This document shows, one piece after another, positions 20,107 through 27,849 of a stretch of 64,000 nt of DNA. A program made the position numbers and the translations under genes. The notes below the pieces were generated by a model. The model did no database searches and was not told where the DNA came from. It was given only the letters and a program-made list of their open reading frames with translations. Each line of letters begins with the position of its first letter. Within the stretch, counting starts at the first letter, position 1. The DNA comes from Pseudomonas frederiksbergensis (GTDB taxonomy: Bacteria > Pseudomonadota > Gammaproteobacteria > Pseudomonadales > Pseudomonadaceae), in contig NZ_MOBP01000015.1 of NCBI RefSeq assembly GCF_003732665.1, positions 186,001-250,000 of the forward strand, in the 5' to 3' direction.

Positions 20107-20403
20107 TTAACCAAACAGATGGTAAACCTTTGCAGCGTTTTGCGCTTGGTGGATCTGAGACATCTCGTCGACTATCGCCTGTCTCTCCCCCATCGCCACC
20201 TCAAGAAGTTCCTTGTAGACCCCCAGCAACTCCTCAAGATTGGCGCGCAACGCCACCTCGTCCAGCGAAGCTTCACTCAAGACATCTTCCATGCAGGAAC
20301 GGCAATGCAGGTCCAACTGACCGATAGCCTCCCAGTTGCGCTCGGCCAATGCACCGACCAACGCTTCACGGGTTTGTTCGATTCGCTGCAATACAAGACT
20401 CAT
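20107..20403 (-). CDS. fliT: flagellar chaperone/assembly protein FliT (FleP-like)
   Basis: The 98-residue, all-helical protein begins MSLVLQRIEQTREALVGAL. The start at 20403 is chosen over an in-frame upstream start at 20445 because it leaves a 10-bp gap after fliS with a purine-rich site (AAGGAGATCACC). Its position after fliD-fliS matches fliT in enterics and fleP in Pseudomonas. FliT acts as an export chaperone for FliD, and FleP affects pilus/flagellar functions. Assignment rests on size, helical pattern and context. Confidence 0.8.
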   Translation of the reverse strand: MSLVLQRIEQTREALVGALAERNWEAIGQLDLHCRSCMEDVLSEASLDEVALRANLEELLGVYKELLEVAMGERQAIVDEMSQIHQAQNAAKVYHLFG

Positions 20404-20413
20404 GGTGATCTCC

Positions 20414-20809
20414 TTAAAACTGCGGACCAGGCGCGGCGATGGCATCCCAGCCTTCTTTTACCGTGCGCAGCAGACCGGCGACTTCATCGAGAATCCGCGG
20501 GTCGCTCTTGATGTTCGCCTCGGCGAGGCGCTTCATCATGTAAGCGTAGAGACGATCGAGCTCACCGACGGTATCGGCGGCTTTTTCAAGATCCAGACCT
20601 TCTCGCAAGCCACCGATGATCCCGATAGCCTTGCTGATTGACGTTCCCTTGCCAGGAATGTCCTTGCGCTCCATGGCGCCTTTGGCCTGGGCAATGCGAT
20701 CCAGGCCGCCTTCCATCAGCATCTGCACCAGGCGGTGCGGGCTGGCTTCGGACGTCTGGGCTTGTGCCCCAACCTTCTGATATTGCCGAAGGGCTAACAT
20801 CGGATTCAT
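20414..20809 (-). CDS. fliS: flagellin export chaperone FliS
   Basis: FliS binds the C-terminus of flagellin and prevents premature polymerisation. The 131-residue helical protein has the N-terminal family motif LRQYQKVGAQAQTSEASPHRLVQMLMEG (residues 7-34). It is separated from fliD by a strong terminator, and a near-consensus sigma-28 promoter lies between that terminator and the fliS ATG, so it has its own transcription start. Confidence 0.96.
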   Translation of the reverse strand: MNPMLALRQYQKVGAQAQTSEASPHRLVQMLMEGGLDRIAQAKGAMERKDIPGKGTSISKAIGIIGGLREGLDLEKAADTVGELDRLYAYMMKRLAEANIKSDPRILDEVAGLLRTVKEGWDAIAAPGPQF

Positions 20810-20848
20810 TTTCTACCTCATTGCCACTCAATGACTCGTATGACCAGT

Positions 20849-20875
20849 GTATCGCCTGCAAACCCAGAAACTTTA
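20849..20875 (-). promoter_or_regulatory. sigma-28 (FliA) promoter of fliS-fliT
   Basis: The minus strand reads TAAAGTTT, an 11-bp spacer, then GGCGATAC. The -35 is a perfect match to the TAAAGTTT-N11-GCCGATAA consensus and the -10 matches 6 of 8. It is about 40 bp upstream of the fliS ATG. Confidence 0.8.
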
Positions 20876-20883
20876 GATCACAA

Positions 20884-20928
20884 GACAAAAACCCGGCGCA
20901 CGCCGAAAAGCGTAGCCGGGTTTTTGTC
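20884..20928. terminator. rho-independent terminator of fliD
   Basis: A perfect 14-bp stem (GACAAAAACCCGGC / GCCGGGTTTTTGTC) with a 17-nt loop lies 12 bp beyond the fliD stop. The T-run is within the stem on both strands. Confidence 0.88.
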
Positions 20929-20940
20929 GTCAGCCCATGA

Positions 20941-22362
20941 CTACTTGGCGGACTGCTGGGCGTTCAACGACGCGAAGAAGCCCGTGATGTTGCTGGCGGT
21001 GGCCTTCATCTGGCCGACCAACAGGTCCATCGCGTTGTACTTGGCGGTCAGGGATGCCGTCAGGTTGGTCACTCGCAGGTCGAGCGCGGTCTGCTGGGAG
21101 CTCAGGTCTTTCTGAACCTTGCTCAGGCTGGTGTTGCGCTGATCGAGGATGCCACCCGTCTGGGAGTAAGGCGTGATCGCCGCCGACATGCGCGCCAGCA
21201 GGCCATTCTTGGTATCAGTACCAGTGAAAAGGTTCTGTACCGAATTGCTCATGCCCGGTGTGGCCATGGCCTTGGCGTACTTGGTCGCATCGATGGTCAG
21301 CGTACCGGTCTTCTGATCGGTCTGGATGCCCAACTGCGACAGTACCGACAATTGCCCGCCAGCCCCTGGAGCCACCAGTTCATTGCGCACGGCAGTGATC
21401 AGGTTACGTGGCAGAGAGTCACCGGTCATGGCCGCGCCGATGGTCGGGTTGCCCTCGTCATCAAGGCTTGGCTTGGTCAGCGTGGTCAGGGTGTTGATCA
21501 CGGTGTTGTAGGCATCGACGAACGTTTGCAACGAGGTTTTCAGGCCATCGGTGTTGGTGCCGACAGTCACCTTGACCGGCGTTGGGCTTTCCGCCACCAG
21601 GGTCATGTTGATGCCGCCGACCGCGCCGCTGATCGTGTTGCTCTTGCTGGTAACGGTCAGGCCATCGATGACGACAGTTGCGTCCTCGGCCAGGCCACCG
21701 ATGTTGCCCGACGCGCCCGCAGCCGGGGTCGAACCCAGACTGGTGGAACCGTCGATCTCCAGCCCGGCAATGCCGCTGACCTTGAGGTCCGAGCCTGCGC
21801 CCGTCACCGTGGAGCCGATGACCAGGCGCGAACCGTTGGCGTCGGTGATGATGTTGGCGCTGATGCCCTTGCCTTGCAGCGAGGTGTTAATTGCGTCACG
21901 GGTCGACTGCAGGGTCGCACCGCTGGGAATGGTCACCGGGTAATCAATACCATTTTGACTGATTTTCAACGTACCAGTCGGAATGGCACTGCTGGCACCG
22001 CCGGCAAATGCCGCGCTGGCCACTTTCGAACTGGTTGCCAGGTTAGTGACAGTCACGTTGTAAGTACCGTTTACCGCGGTGTTATCCGAGGTGACGGTCA
22101 GCGTCGTCGGGGTGCTCGACGTCGCGGTAAAACCGGAAAACGCAGGCGCGTCTTTTTTGCCCAGGTTGGTCATCGCGGTCTGGAACGCTGCCAGCGCCGA
22201 CTTCAACGAACCCGTAGCGGAAATCTTGGCCGTGTTGATCGTCGTCTGATTGGTGATCAGCGTCTGCTTGGCCGATTTGTCGGAGTTGACCAGCGCGGTC
22301 ACGATCGCACCGATGTCGAGACCGGACCCTAGACCCGAACCCGGTAGAATTGGACTTGCCAT
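20941..22362 (-). CDS. fliD: flagellar hook-associated protein 2 (filament cap) FliD
   Basis: FliD caps the growing filament and helps insert flagellin. It has conserved N-terminal (SPILPGSGLGSGLDIGAIV region) and C-terminal coiled-coil domains and a variable middle. The ATG at 22362 is preferred over 22368 because GGGAG directly abuts the upstream ATG, but has 6-bp spacing to this one. The 473-residue product is within the normal range for Pseudomonas FliD. Confidence 0.96.
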   Translation of the reverse strand: MASPILPGSGLGSGLDIGAIVTALVNSDKSAKQTLITNQTTINTAKISATGSLKSALAAFQTAMTNLGKKDAPAFSGFTATSSTPTTLTVTSDNTAVNGTYNVTVTNLATSSKVASAAFAGGASSAIPTGTLKISQNGIDYPVTIPSGATLQSTRDAINTSLQGKGISANIITDANGSRLVIGSTVTGAGSDLKVSGIAGLEIDGSTSLGSTPAAGASGNIGGLAEDATVVIDGLTVTSKSNTISGAVGGINMTLVAESPTPVKVTVGTNTDGLKTSLQTFVDAYNTVINTLTTLTKPSLDDEGNPTIGAAMTGDSLPRNLITAVRNELVAPGAGGQLSVLSQLGIQTDQKTGTLTIDATKYAKAMATPGMSNSVQNLFTGTDTKNGLLARMSAAITPYSQTGGILDQRNTSLSKVQKDLSSQQTALDLRVTNLTASLTAKYNAMDLLVGQMKATASNITGFFASLNAQQSAK

Positions 22363-22426
22363 GTGCATCTCCCTATCTGAGTGTCGCCGGTCTTTTGACC
22401 ACTATGCGCGGACAATGATCGTACAA

Positions 22427-22441
22427 ACACGTTTCATGCCA
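22427..22441 (-). promoter_or_regulatory. weak sigma-54-like site upstream of fliD
   Basis: The minus strand reads TGGCATGAAACGTGT. The -24 half is good, but the -12 half ends GT instead of GC. It overlaps the flaG stop region and is 65 bp from the fliD start. RpoN control of fliD is known in P. aeruginosa, so the site may be real but weak. Confidence 0.3.
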
Positions 22442-22444
22442 GTG

Positions 22445-22825
22445 TCAGGCCTTGGCATCGAACAAAACATTACTGGCGTTGTGCAGGCTTTCAGCCAGTT
22501 TCATGGCTTCGGCTGAGGGAATCTGTCGAATCACTTCACCGGATTCGCTGGCAATCACCTTGACGATGACCTTGCCGGACGTTTCGTCGATGGAAAACTC
22601 CAGGTTACGCTTGACCGACTGAACAAACTTTTCGATCTCCTGAACGGCCATTTTCAACTTATCCGAGTTGTCCGAAGTGTCCGAATTGTCTGAATTCGAG
22701 CTTTTTGCAGTTGCAGCGACAGCCTGGGGAATTTCGGCGCGAGGCGCATCCGCCGGCTTATCGGTAGTGCTGACCGCCGGTTTCGGGGCCGGGTAAGACA
22801 AGTTCAGCTTCACGCTCATGTCCAT
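22445..22825 (-). CDS. flaG: flagellar protein FlaG
   Basis: FlaG affects filament length in polar flagellates. The protein has a Ser/Asn/Asp-rich low-complexity N-terminal half and a conserved C-terminal FlaG domain (about 60-126; LEFSIDETSGKVIVKVI). The start at 22825 (MDMSVKLNLS) is favoured because AGAGG is 8 bp upstream; two further start codons (22831, 22834) are too close to it. It sits between fliC and fliD, as in other Pseudomonas. Confidence 0.9.
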   Translation of the reverse strand: MDMSVKLNLSYPAPKPAVSTTDKPADAPRAEIPQAVAATAKSSNSDNSDTSDNSDKLKMAVQEIEKFVQSVKRNLEFSIDETSGKVIVKVIASESGEVIRQIPSAEAMKLAESLHNASNVLFDAKA

Positions 22826-22845
22826 GACCATCACCTCTTAAACGG

Positions 22846-22874
22846 AAAAAGCGAGAGAGCACGCAAGCGCACTC
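22846..22874 (-). terminator. possible attenuating terminator after fliC
   Basis: In the 72-bp fliC-flaG gap the minus strand has a 7-bp stem (GAGTGCG / CGTGCTC, with G-T pairs) and a CTTG loop. A TTTTT run follows a few bases later. It may reduce read-through from the highly expressed flagellin gene. Confidence 0.45.
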
Positions 22875-22897
22875 CCCCGCCAAAACTCAATCCGAAA

Positions 22898-23761
22898 TTA
22901 CTGAAGCAGTTTCAGTACAGCGGATGGCAGCTGGTTAGCCTGGGCCAGAACAGCGGTGGAAGCTTGTTGCAGAGTTTGCTGTTTGGTCAGGTTAGCGGTT
23001 TCTGCGGCGAAGTCGGTATCTTGTACGCGACCTTGAGCAGCAGTAACGTTTTCAGTGATGTTTTGCAGGTTGGAGATGGTGCTGGTCAGACGGTTTTGCG
23101 AAGCACCCAGGTTTGCACGGGTTGCACCGATGGCAGCGATTGCAGCGTCGATCGCGGTGATCGCGTTGTCGATGTTGGTTGCAGCGGAGCCAGCACCCGA
23201 AACAGCGGTAGTACCAGTCAGAGCAACAGTACCGCTACCAACCGACAGGCTGACGGCGTCGAACTTGGAGCTCAGGGTCAGGTCGATGTGGTTGGCAGTA
23301 CCAGTGTTGGAACCAACCTGCAGGGTCATGGTGCCAGCCGAACCGTCCAGCAGTTGCTTGCCGTTCAGGTTGGTCGAAGCCGCGATACGAGTCAGTTCGT
23401 CAGACATCTGAGCGAATTCAGCGTTGGTTGCGGTCTGGTCAGCAGTGCCGTTGGTGCCGTTACGTGCTTGTACAGCCAGTTCACGCATACGTTGCAGAAT
23501 GTTGGTCGATTCTTGCAGAGCGCCTTCAGCGGTCTGAGCCATCGAGATACCGTCGTTGGCGTTTTTTACCGCTACGTTCTGGCCACGGATCTGGGAGGAC
23601 ATACGGTTGGAGATCTGCAGGCCGGCAGCGTCGTCTTTAGCGCTGTTGATTTTCAGGCCGGAAGACAGACGAGACATCGAAGTCGACAGAGCGTCGGAAG
23701 CGCGGTTCAGGTTTTTCTGAACGTTCAACGACGTGGTGTTGGTGTTTACTGTTAAAGCCAT
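22898..23761 (-). CDS. fliC: flagellin (FliC)
   Basis: This is the filament subunit, with the conserved D0/D1 N-terminal region (ALTVNTNTTSLNVQKNLNRA onward) and the C-terminal region ending in NQLPSAVLKLLQ. At only 287 residues it is a short flagellin. The central variable part (about 140-200) is small and rich in Ser/Thr/Gly (e.g. SVGSGTVALTGTTAVSGAGSA). It offers many hydroxyl residues that fit O-glycosylation by the neighbouring island. No Cys is present. A sigma-28 promoter lies about 80 bp upstream. Confidence 0.98.
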   Translation of the reverse strand: MALTVNTNTTSLNVQKNLNRASDALSTSMSRLSSGLKINSAKDDAAGLQISNRMSSQIRGQNVAVKNANDGISMAQTAEGALQESTNILQRMRELAVQARNGTNGTADQTATNAEFAQMSDELTRIAASTNLNGKQLLDGSAGTMTLQVGSNTGTANHIDLTLSSKFDAVSLSVGSGTVALTGTTAVSGAGSAATNIDNAITAIDAAIAAIGATRANLGASQNRLTSTISNLQNITENVTAAQGRVQDTDFAAETANLTKQQTLQQASTAVLAQANQLPSAVLKLLQ

Positions 23762-23841
23762 GACGAAATCCTCGTTGGTTGGGTACTGCGGCTTCCGGCC
23801 CTGGCAACCGCCGGGTATGGCCTAGAGAACCTTCGTAATAG

Positions 23842-23868
23842 TTATCGTCGGGAATGCAGGTTGCTTGA
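23842..23868 (-). promoter_or_regulatory. sigma-28 (FliA) promoter of fliC
   Basis: The minus strand reads TCAAG, a 14-bp spacer, then GACGATAA. This fits the Pseudomonas FliA consensus TCAAG...GCCGATA with two -10 mismatches. It is about 80 bp upstream of the ATG. Confidence 0.78.
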
Positions 23869-24005
23869 GGGCTTTTTTAAAAAATATTGCCATCACACTG
23901 CCACCCCCTAGAAAACAAAGGCTTAGCGGCCTCCCTCCACCCGAAAAATGACGCCATAAAACCGTCCGATACCCAAACATCCCAACCAGAGCCGTTGGTC
24001 GACTT

Positions 24006-24272
24006 TCAAAGCTGGACGCTTTCCAGCAAATCGACCAGTTCGTATTCCATGAAGTCGGCCAGTCCTAACCAATCCTGGCGCTCCTGGCACGCGAGCATTT
24101 GTGTGAGTACCTGCGTCCATTCCAGCTGAATGTCCCGGGGTGCCGTCGACAACAAGCGCTGTGCCTCATCGAAGACATCGACCATGCTCAGCGCCGCTTC
24201 GACATCCCGGCCCAGACGAAACAACCCTGCACACTGCCGACAGTCGTCGACACATTGCGATAGCGCACTCAC
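24006..24272 (-). CDS. small hypothetical protein coupled to the Maf transferase
   Basis: The 88-residue protein is predicted to be largely helical, acidic at the C-terminus, and contains three Cys (C7, C11, C14 of CVDDCRQC). Its ATG overlaps the stop of the Maf gene by 4 bp, so it is co-translated. It is the last gene before the flagellin promoter. It was not recognised as a known family; by size and position it might be a partner or chaperone of Maf or flagellin. That role is inference only. Confidence 0.75.
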   Translation of the reverse strand: MSALSQCVDDCRQCAGLFRLGRDVEAALSMVDVFDEAQRLLSTAPRDIQLEWTQVLTQMLACQERQDWLGLADFMEYELVDLLESVQL

Positions 24273-25561
24273 TGCACGAACTCCCGGTTGAACTGCGTGC
24301 CGGCGATCAGCGCGCCGGCACGACTGCTGTTATAGAAGCGCACCTCGGGGTGTCCGGCGATGTAGCGCTCCAGCTCACACAGGTAACTACGGAAATTCAG
24401 CTGCGTCCTGACCCGCTCGCCATGCCCGTCGCGCACCCAGTGCCGGGCCAGATTCACCCCTGGCCCCAGATCGCCATCGCCCCAGCCGGCATGGGTCTTG
24501 TTCATCGGGAAGGCAAAGTCGGCGCCAAACAACGTAATGCGCTCGGCGCCCATCTTCACGGCCAGGTCCACGGCCGGATGAATCACGCTGCCGCCCACGT
24601 ACAGTTGCGCCCTGGCATGTTGTTGACGCAGCGTGGCGTAGATCGGGCTGGCCGAGTAGCCGCCATAACGTTTGCCCTTCCAGGCCTTCAATACCTGCGG
24701 ATCGCTCATGGGCAGGTACACCAGCGGGATGCCATCGGACTCCTCAAAGGGCAAATGCCGGAAGGTGATGCGCTGATCAATGGTCACCACCAGGTCGGGC
24801 TTGATCCCGTGCTCTCGCAGCGGTCTATACGCGGTGTCGACGCAAATGAACAGCGGTCGCTGTGCCTGTTCGCGTATCGCCGCCAATTGCTGGAAATGGC
24901 TCTCCAGGCTGGGCCCGGTGCCGATCACATAGATCTCCCGGCCCGCGCACGTACCGAACAGTTGCGCAACATCATCGTCGGCAAGCAACACTTCAAGGCT
25001 GTCCTTCAAACGCTGGAGAATGAACGGGGACTGCGGATCGAAATCACGGTTGTTGAAGCTCAGGTGCACTTCACTGACCAGCCGATCGCGAATTTTCGCG
25101 TTGAAGTCGTCCGCCAGTACCATCTCGGAGGGCAGCGCAAAGAACGGCGTGTAGATATCCGCTTGATCACCGGCGTACAGCAACTCCACGCGGGGGTCGT
25201 CGAGCCATTGCCGCTGGTCGAGCAGTTGCAGGACCAAGGCGAACAGAGCGCCGTTGAGAATGTGCACATACAGCCGCTCAAGGTTGTCGCGCTCAAGCAG
25301 CACGGCGGGCAAATCCCCCAGGCCGGTGCCATAGACATGTAACCGCGCCTTGTCCGTCGGCAGGCTGGCCGCCTGCACCCGAGCTTCATGCACACGGTCA
25401 TGCCGACTGGTGAGTTGAATACCGCCGATACTCAGCGTCGACCCCTGCCCTTCGGCCAACTCGGCCGGGATCGCCGTGGTGTCTTCGAGCATCAACCGCG
25501 CAAACAGGTTCGGCCAGCGCCGTTCGATCACCCGGGCATTATCGTCAAAGCATTCGCTCAT
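24269..25561 (-). CDS. maf: Maf/DUF115 motility accessory factor, putative flagellin pseudaminyltransferase
   Basis: The 430-residue protein has the DUF115 (MAF_flag10) domain in its middle, marked by GREIYVIGTGPSLESHFQQL and the later TIDQRITFRHLPFEESDGIPLVYLP region. Maf proteins in Campylobacter, Aeromonas and Helicobacter attach pseudaminic or legionaminic acid to flagellin before export. Here it follows the pse genes, and the only other activity needed, CMP-Pse supply, is encoded next to it. The gene begins 24 bp after a strong terminator, so it probably has its own promoter or depends on read-through. Confidence 0.87.
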   Translation of the reverse strand: MSECFDDNARVIERRWPNLFARLMLEDTTAIPAELAEGQGSTLSIGGIQLTSRHDRVHEARVQAASLPTDKARLHVYGTGLGDLPAVLLERDNLERLYVHILNGALFALVLQLLDQRQWLDDPRVELLYAGDQADIYTPFFALPSEMVLADDFNAKIRDRLVSEVHLSFNNRDFDPQSPFILQRLKDSLEVLLADDDVAQLFGTCAGREIYVIGTGPSLESHFQQLAAIREQAQRPLFICVDTAYRPLREHGIKPDLVVTIDQRITFRHLPFEESDGIPLVYLPMSDPQVLKAWKGKRYGGYSASPIYATLRQQHARAQLYVGGSVIHPAVDLAVKMGAERITLFGADFAFPMNKTHAGWGDGDLGPGVNLARHWVRDGHGERVRTQLNFRSYLCELERYIAGHPEVRFYNSSRAGALIAGTQFNREFVQ

Positions 25562-25585
25562 GCGGCCTCGCTTTTCCTACAAGCA

Positions 25586-25625
25586 AAAAAATAGCGTTCA
25601 AGGGTTAACCTTGAACGCTATTTTT
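25586..25625. terminator. bidirectional terminator between the KAS III-like gene and maf
   Basis: A perfect 17-bp stem (including A and T tracts) around a 5-nt loop (GTTAA): core ATAGCGTTCAAGG / CCTTGAACGCTAT flanked by AAAAA and TTTTT. It lies 16 bp beyond the stop of the KAS III-like gene. Confidence 0.92.
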
Positions 25626-25640
25626 ATATCAGGTTGTGGC

Positions 25641-26567
25641 TCACGGACGGTAGATGATCGCCGAACCCCACGACAGCCCCACACCAAAACCGCTCAGCGC
25701 CACGCGCTTCCAGCTCGAGTCCAGGACGTGTTTTTCCAGCAGCAACGGAATGCTCGACGACACGGTATTACCGGTCTCGACCATGTCCTTGATGAATTTC
25801 TCCGGCTCGCCTTCGAAACGCCGGGCCACCGCATCGACAATCGCCGCGCTGCCCTGGTGAATGCAGAAGGCGTCGATATCGTCAGCCTTGAGGCCGGATT
25901 CATCGAGCAACTCATGCAAATGCGCCGGAACCTTGAGCAGCGCGAAGTTGAAGACCTGACGACCGTTCATATAGAACACGCCGTCGGTGACCTTCAAATG
26001 CGGTGCGCCGGAACCGTCGGTGCCGAACTTGGCCTTGCCCAGTTGCCACGGTGCGCCTTCGCCCATCCATGTCGCCGTGGCGGCATCGCCGAACAGCATG
26101 GTGGTGTTGCGGTCTTCCGGGTCGACAATCTTGGAGTACGGATCGGCGGTGATCAGCAGGCCGTTTTTCAGGCCAGTGGCTTCCATGAAGCCCTTGATCG
26201 CGTAGATGCCGTAGACATAACCCGAGCAGCCCAGGGAAATATCAAACGCCGCCACATTGGTCGACAGGCCCAGTTTGTCCTGGACGATGGCGGCGGTGTG
26301 CGGCAGGCCTTCTTCGTCACCGTTCTGGGTGACGACGATCAGCACGTCGACGGCTTCGCGTTTCAAATCGGGGTTGTTGGCGAACAGCGCGTTGGCTGCT
26401 TCGACACACAGGTCCGAGGTTTCTTGCTCAGCGTCTTTGCGCGGCAGGAAGGCCGAACCGATCTTGCCCAGGATGAATTCTTCATCCTTCTCGAATTTTG
26501 CACCTTGTGCGTAATTGTCCACGCCGGCTACAGGAACGTAGCTCGCAATGCTTTTTATGCCAATCAT
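25641..26567 (-). CDS. 3-oxoacyl-ACP synthase III-like protein (FabH family)
   Basis: The 308-residue protein has the thiolase fold and the KAS III catalytic triad: Cys114 in ISLGCSGY, His237 in CIHQGS and Asn267 in ETGNTVSS. Housekeeping fabH is normally in the fab/acp cluster, so this is likely a paralogue dedicated to the glycosylation island. A KAS III homologue is present in the P. syringae flagellin-glycosylation island, where the modified viosamine carries a 3-hydroxybutanoyl group. By analogy this enzyme may build an acyl chain for a sugar amine. Its acyl substrate cannot be told from sequence. Confidence 0.87.
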   Translation of the reverse strand: MIGIKSIASYVPVAGVDNYAQGAKFEKDEEFILGKIGSAFLPRKDAEQETSDLCVEAANALFANNPDLKREAVDVLIVVTQNGDEEGLPHTAAIVQDKLGLSTNVAAFDISLGCSGYVYGIYAIKGFMEATGLKNGLLITADPYSKIVDPEDRNTTMLFGDAATATWMGEGAPWQLGKAKFGTDGSGAPHLKVTDGVFYMNGRQVFNFALLKVPAHLHELLDESGLKADDIDAFCIHQGSAAIVDAVARRFEGEPEKFIKDMVETGNTVSSSIPLLLEKHVLDSSWKRVALSGFGVGLSWGSAIIYRP

Positions 26568-26796
26568 TACGGCTTCCCAATAATAAACAGCCCAATACCA
26601 CCGCTCGCAAGGATTCGAGGGGCGCCGACATACAGAGATTTTCAGCCGCCCATCAAGGGCCGCAGCGGGAAGCGTTAAGGGCTATCACTGGACCCGTTCA
26701 AGGGCCAGGCGCCATCTCCCCGGTCAATACAATACAGTGAAGATGCGCGTTATGACTCACAGGTCACGCTATTTTGCCGAATCAACCCGACAAGGG
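26568..26796. other. intergenic region, pseI to KAS III-like gene
   Basis: A 229-bp gap with no convincing ORF, REP element or terminator. No sigma-54 or sigma-28 site was found on the minus strand. TTGAAC with a weak TTAACG 17 bp later was the only sigma-70-like hit. A promoter for the KAS III-like gene is possible here. Confidence 0.4.
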
Positions 26797-27849
26797 TTAT
26801 TCGACCAAGGACCAGTCCAGCGCGGTTCCGCGCTTGATCGCCTGGCGAGCGCGGCGGCCCAGAAGGCTTTCAGCGTGTTTGGGCGCCAGCCCCAGGCCCG
26901 GGCGAATGGCTCGCAGATTGGCGGTGGTGAAGGGTTCACCGGCGGCCATGTCCTGGGTGACGTACAGCGAGCGCCGGTACACCAGCGACTTGCGCTCGGC
27001 CTCGGTCACGCCGTAATGCACCTGGCCCATGGCTTGCCAGGCACGCTCGGTTTCGATCACCAGGCTGGCCAGTTCCGCCGGTTCCAGGGAGAAACTGGCG
27101 TCCACCCCGCCGGCGGCACGGTCGAGGGTGAAGTGCTTTTCCACCACCGTCGCCCCGAGCGCCACCGCCGCGACAGAAACGCCGACGCCCATGGAGTGAT
27201 CCGACAAACCGACTTCACAACCAAACAACTCGCGCAGATGTGGAATCGTTCGCACATTGCTGTTGGCCGGGGTCGCCGGGTAGGTGCTGGTGCACTTGAG
27301 CAGCACCAGGTCCTTGCAACCGGCCTCGCGGGCGGCCCGCACGGTTTCGTCGAGCTCGGCGATGCTGGCCATGCCGGTGGAGATGATCAGCGGTTTGCCG
27401 GTGGCGGCGACCCGACGAATCAGCGGCAGGTCAGTGTTTTCGAAACTGGCGATCTTGTAGGCCGGCACGTCGAGGCTTTCGAGGAAGTCCACGGCGGTGT
27501 CATCAAACGGCGTCGAAAAGGCGAGCATGCCCAGCTCTTTGGCCCGGGCGAAAATCGGTGCGTGCCATTCCCAGGGCGTATGGGCTTTCTCGTACAACGC
27601 GTACAACGACGTGCCGGTCCACAGACTGTTCGGGTCCTTGATGAAGAACTCGCCTTCGTCGATATCCAGGGTCATGGTTTCGGCGGTATAGGTTTGCAGC
27701 TTCAACGCGTGGGCGCCGGCCTTGGCGGCGGCCTCGACGATTTGCAGCGCCACGTCCAGGGACTGGTTATGGTTGCCGCTCATCTCGGCAATGATGAACG
27801 GCGGCGCATCGGCACCGATCAAGCGGTCGCCAATCTTGAAGCTAGACAT
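26797..27849 (-). CDS. pseI: pseudaminic acid synthase PseI
   Basis: PseI condenses 6-deoxy-AltdiNAc with phosphoenolpyruvate to give pseudaminic acid. The 350-residue protein has an N-terminal NeuB TIM-barrel (FIIAEMSGNHNQSLDVAL) with the conserved KLQTY and ECGISDHS-type loops (EVGLSDHSMGVGVS), and a C-terminal SAF/antifreeze-like domain from about 285. The start overlaps the end of pseG-H by 8 bp. The motif details favour Pse over Neu5Ac synthase, together with the full pse operon. Confidence 0.94.
   Translation of the reverse strand: MSSFKIGDRLIGADAPPFIIAEMSGNHNQSLDVALQIVEAAAKAGAHALKLQTYTAETMTLDIDEGEFFIKDPNSLWTGTSLYALYEKAHTPWEWHAPIFARAKELGMLAFSTPFDDTAVDFLESLDVPAYKIASFENTDLPLIRRVAATGKPLIISTGMASIAELDETVRAAREAGCKDLVLLKCTSTYPATPANSNVRTIPHLRELFGCEVGLSDHSMGVGVSVAAVALGATVVEKHFTLDRAAGGVDASFSLEPAELASLVIETERAWQAMGQVHYGVTEAERKSLVYRRSLYVTQDMAAGEPFTTANLRAIRPGLGLAPKHAESLLGRRARQAIKRGTALDWSLVE

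Noticed and set aside
23889..23903. Second sigma-54-like site (TGGCAGTGTGATGGC) upstream of fliC
   Set aside because: The spacing is right but the -12 element is TGGC, not TTGC, and fliC already has a FliA site. Flagellin is normally sigma-28 dependent.
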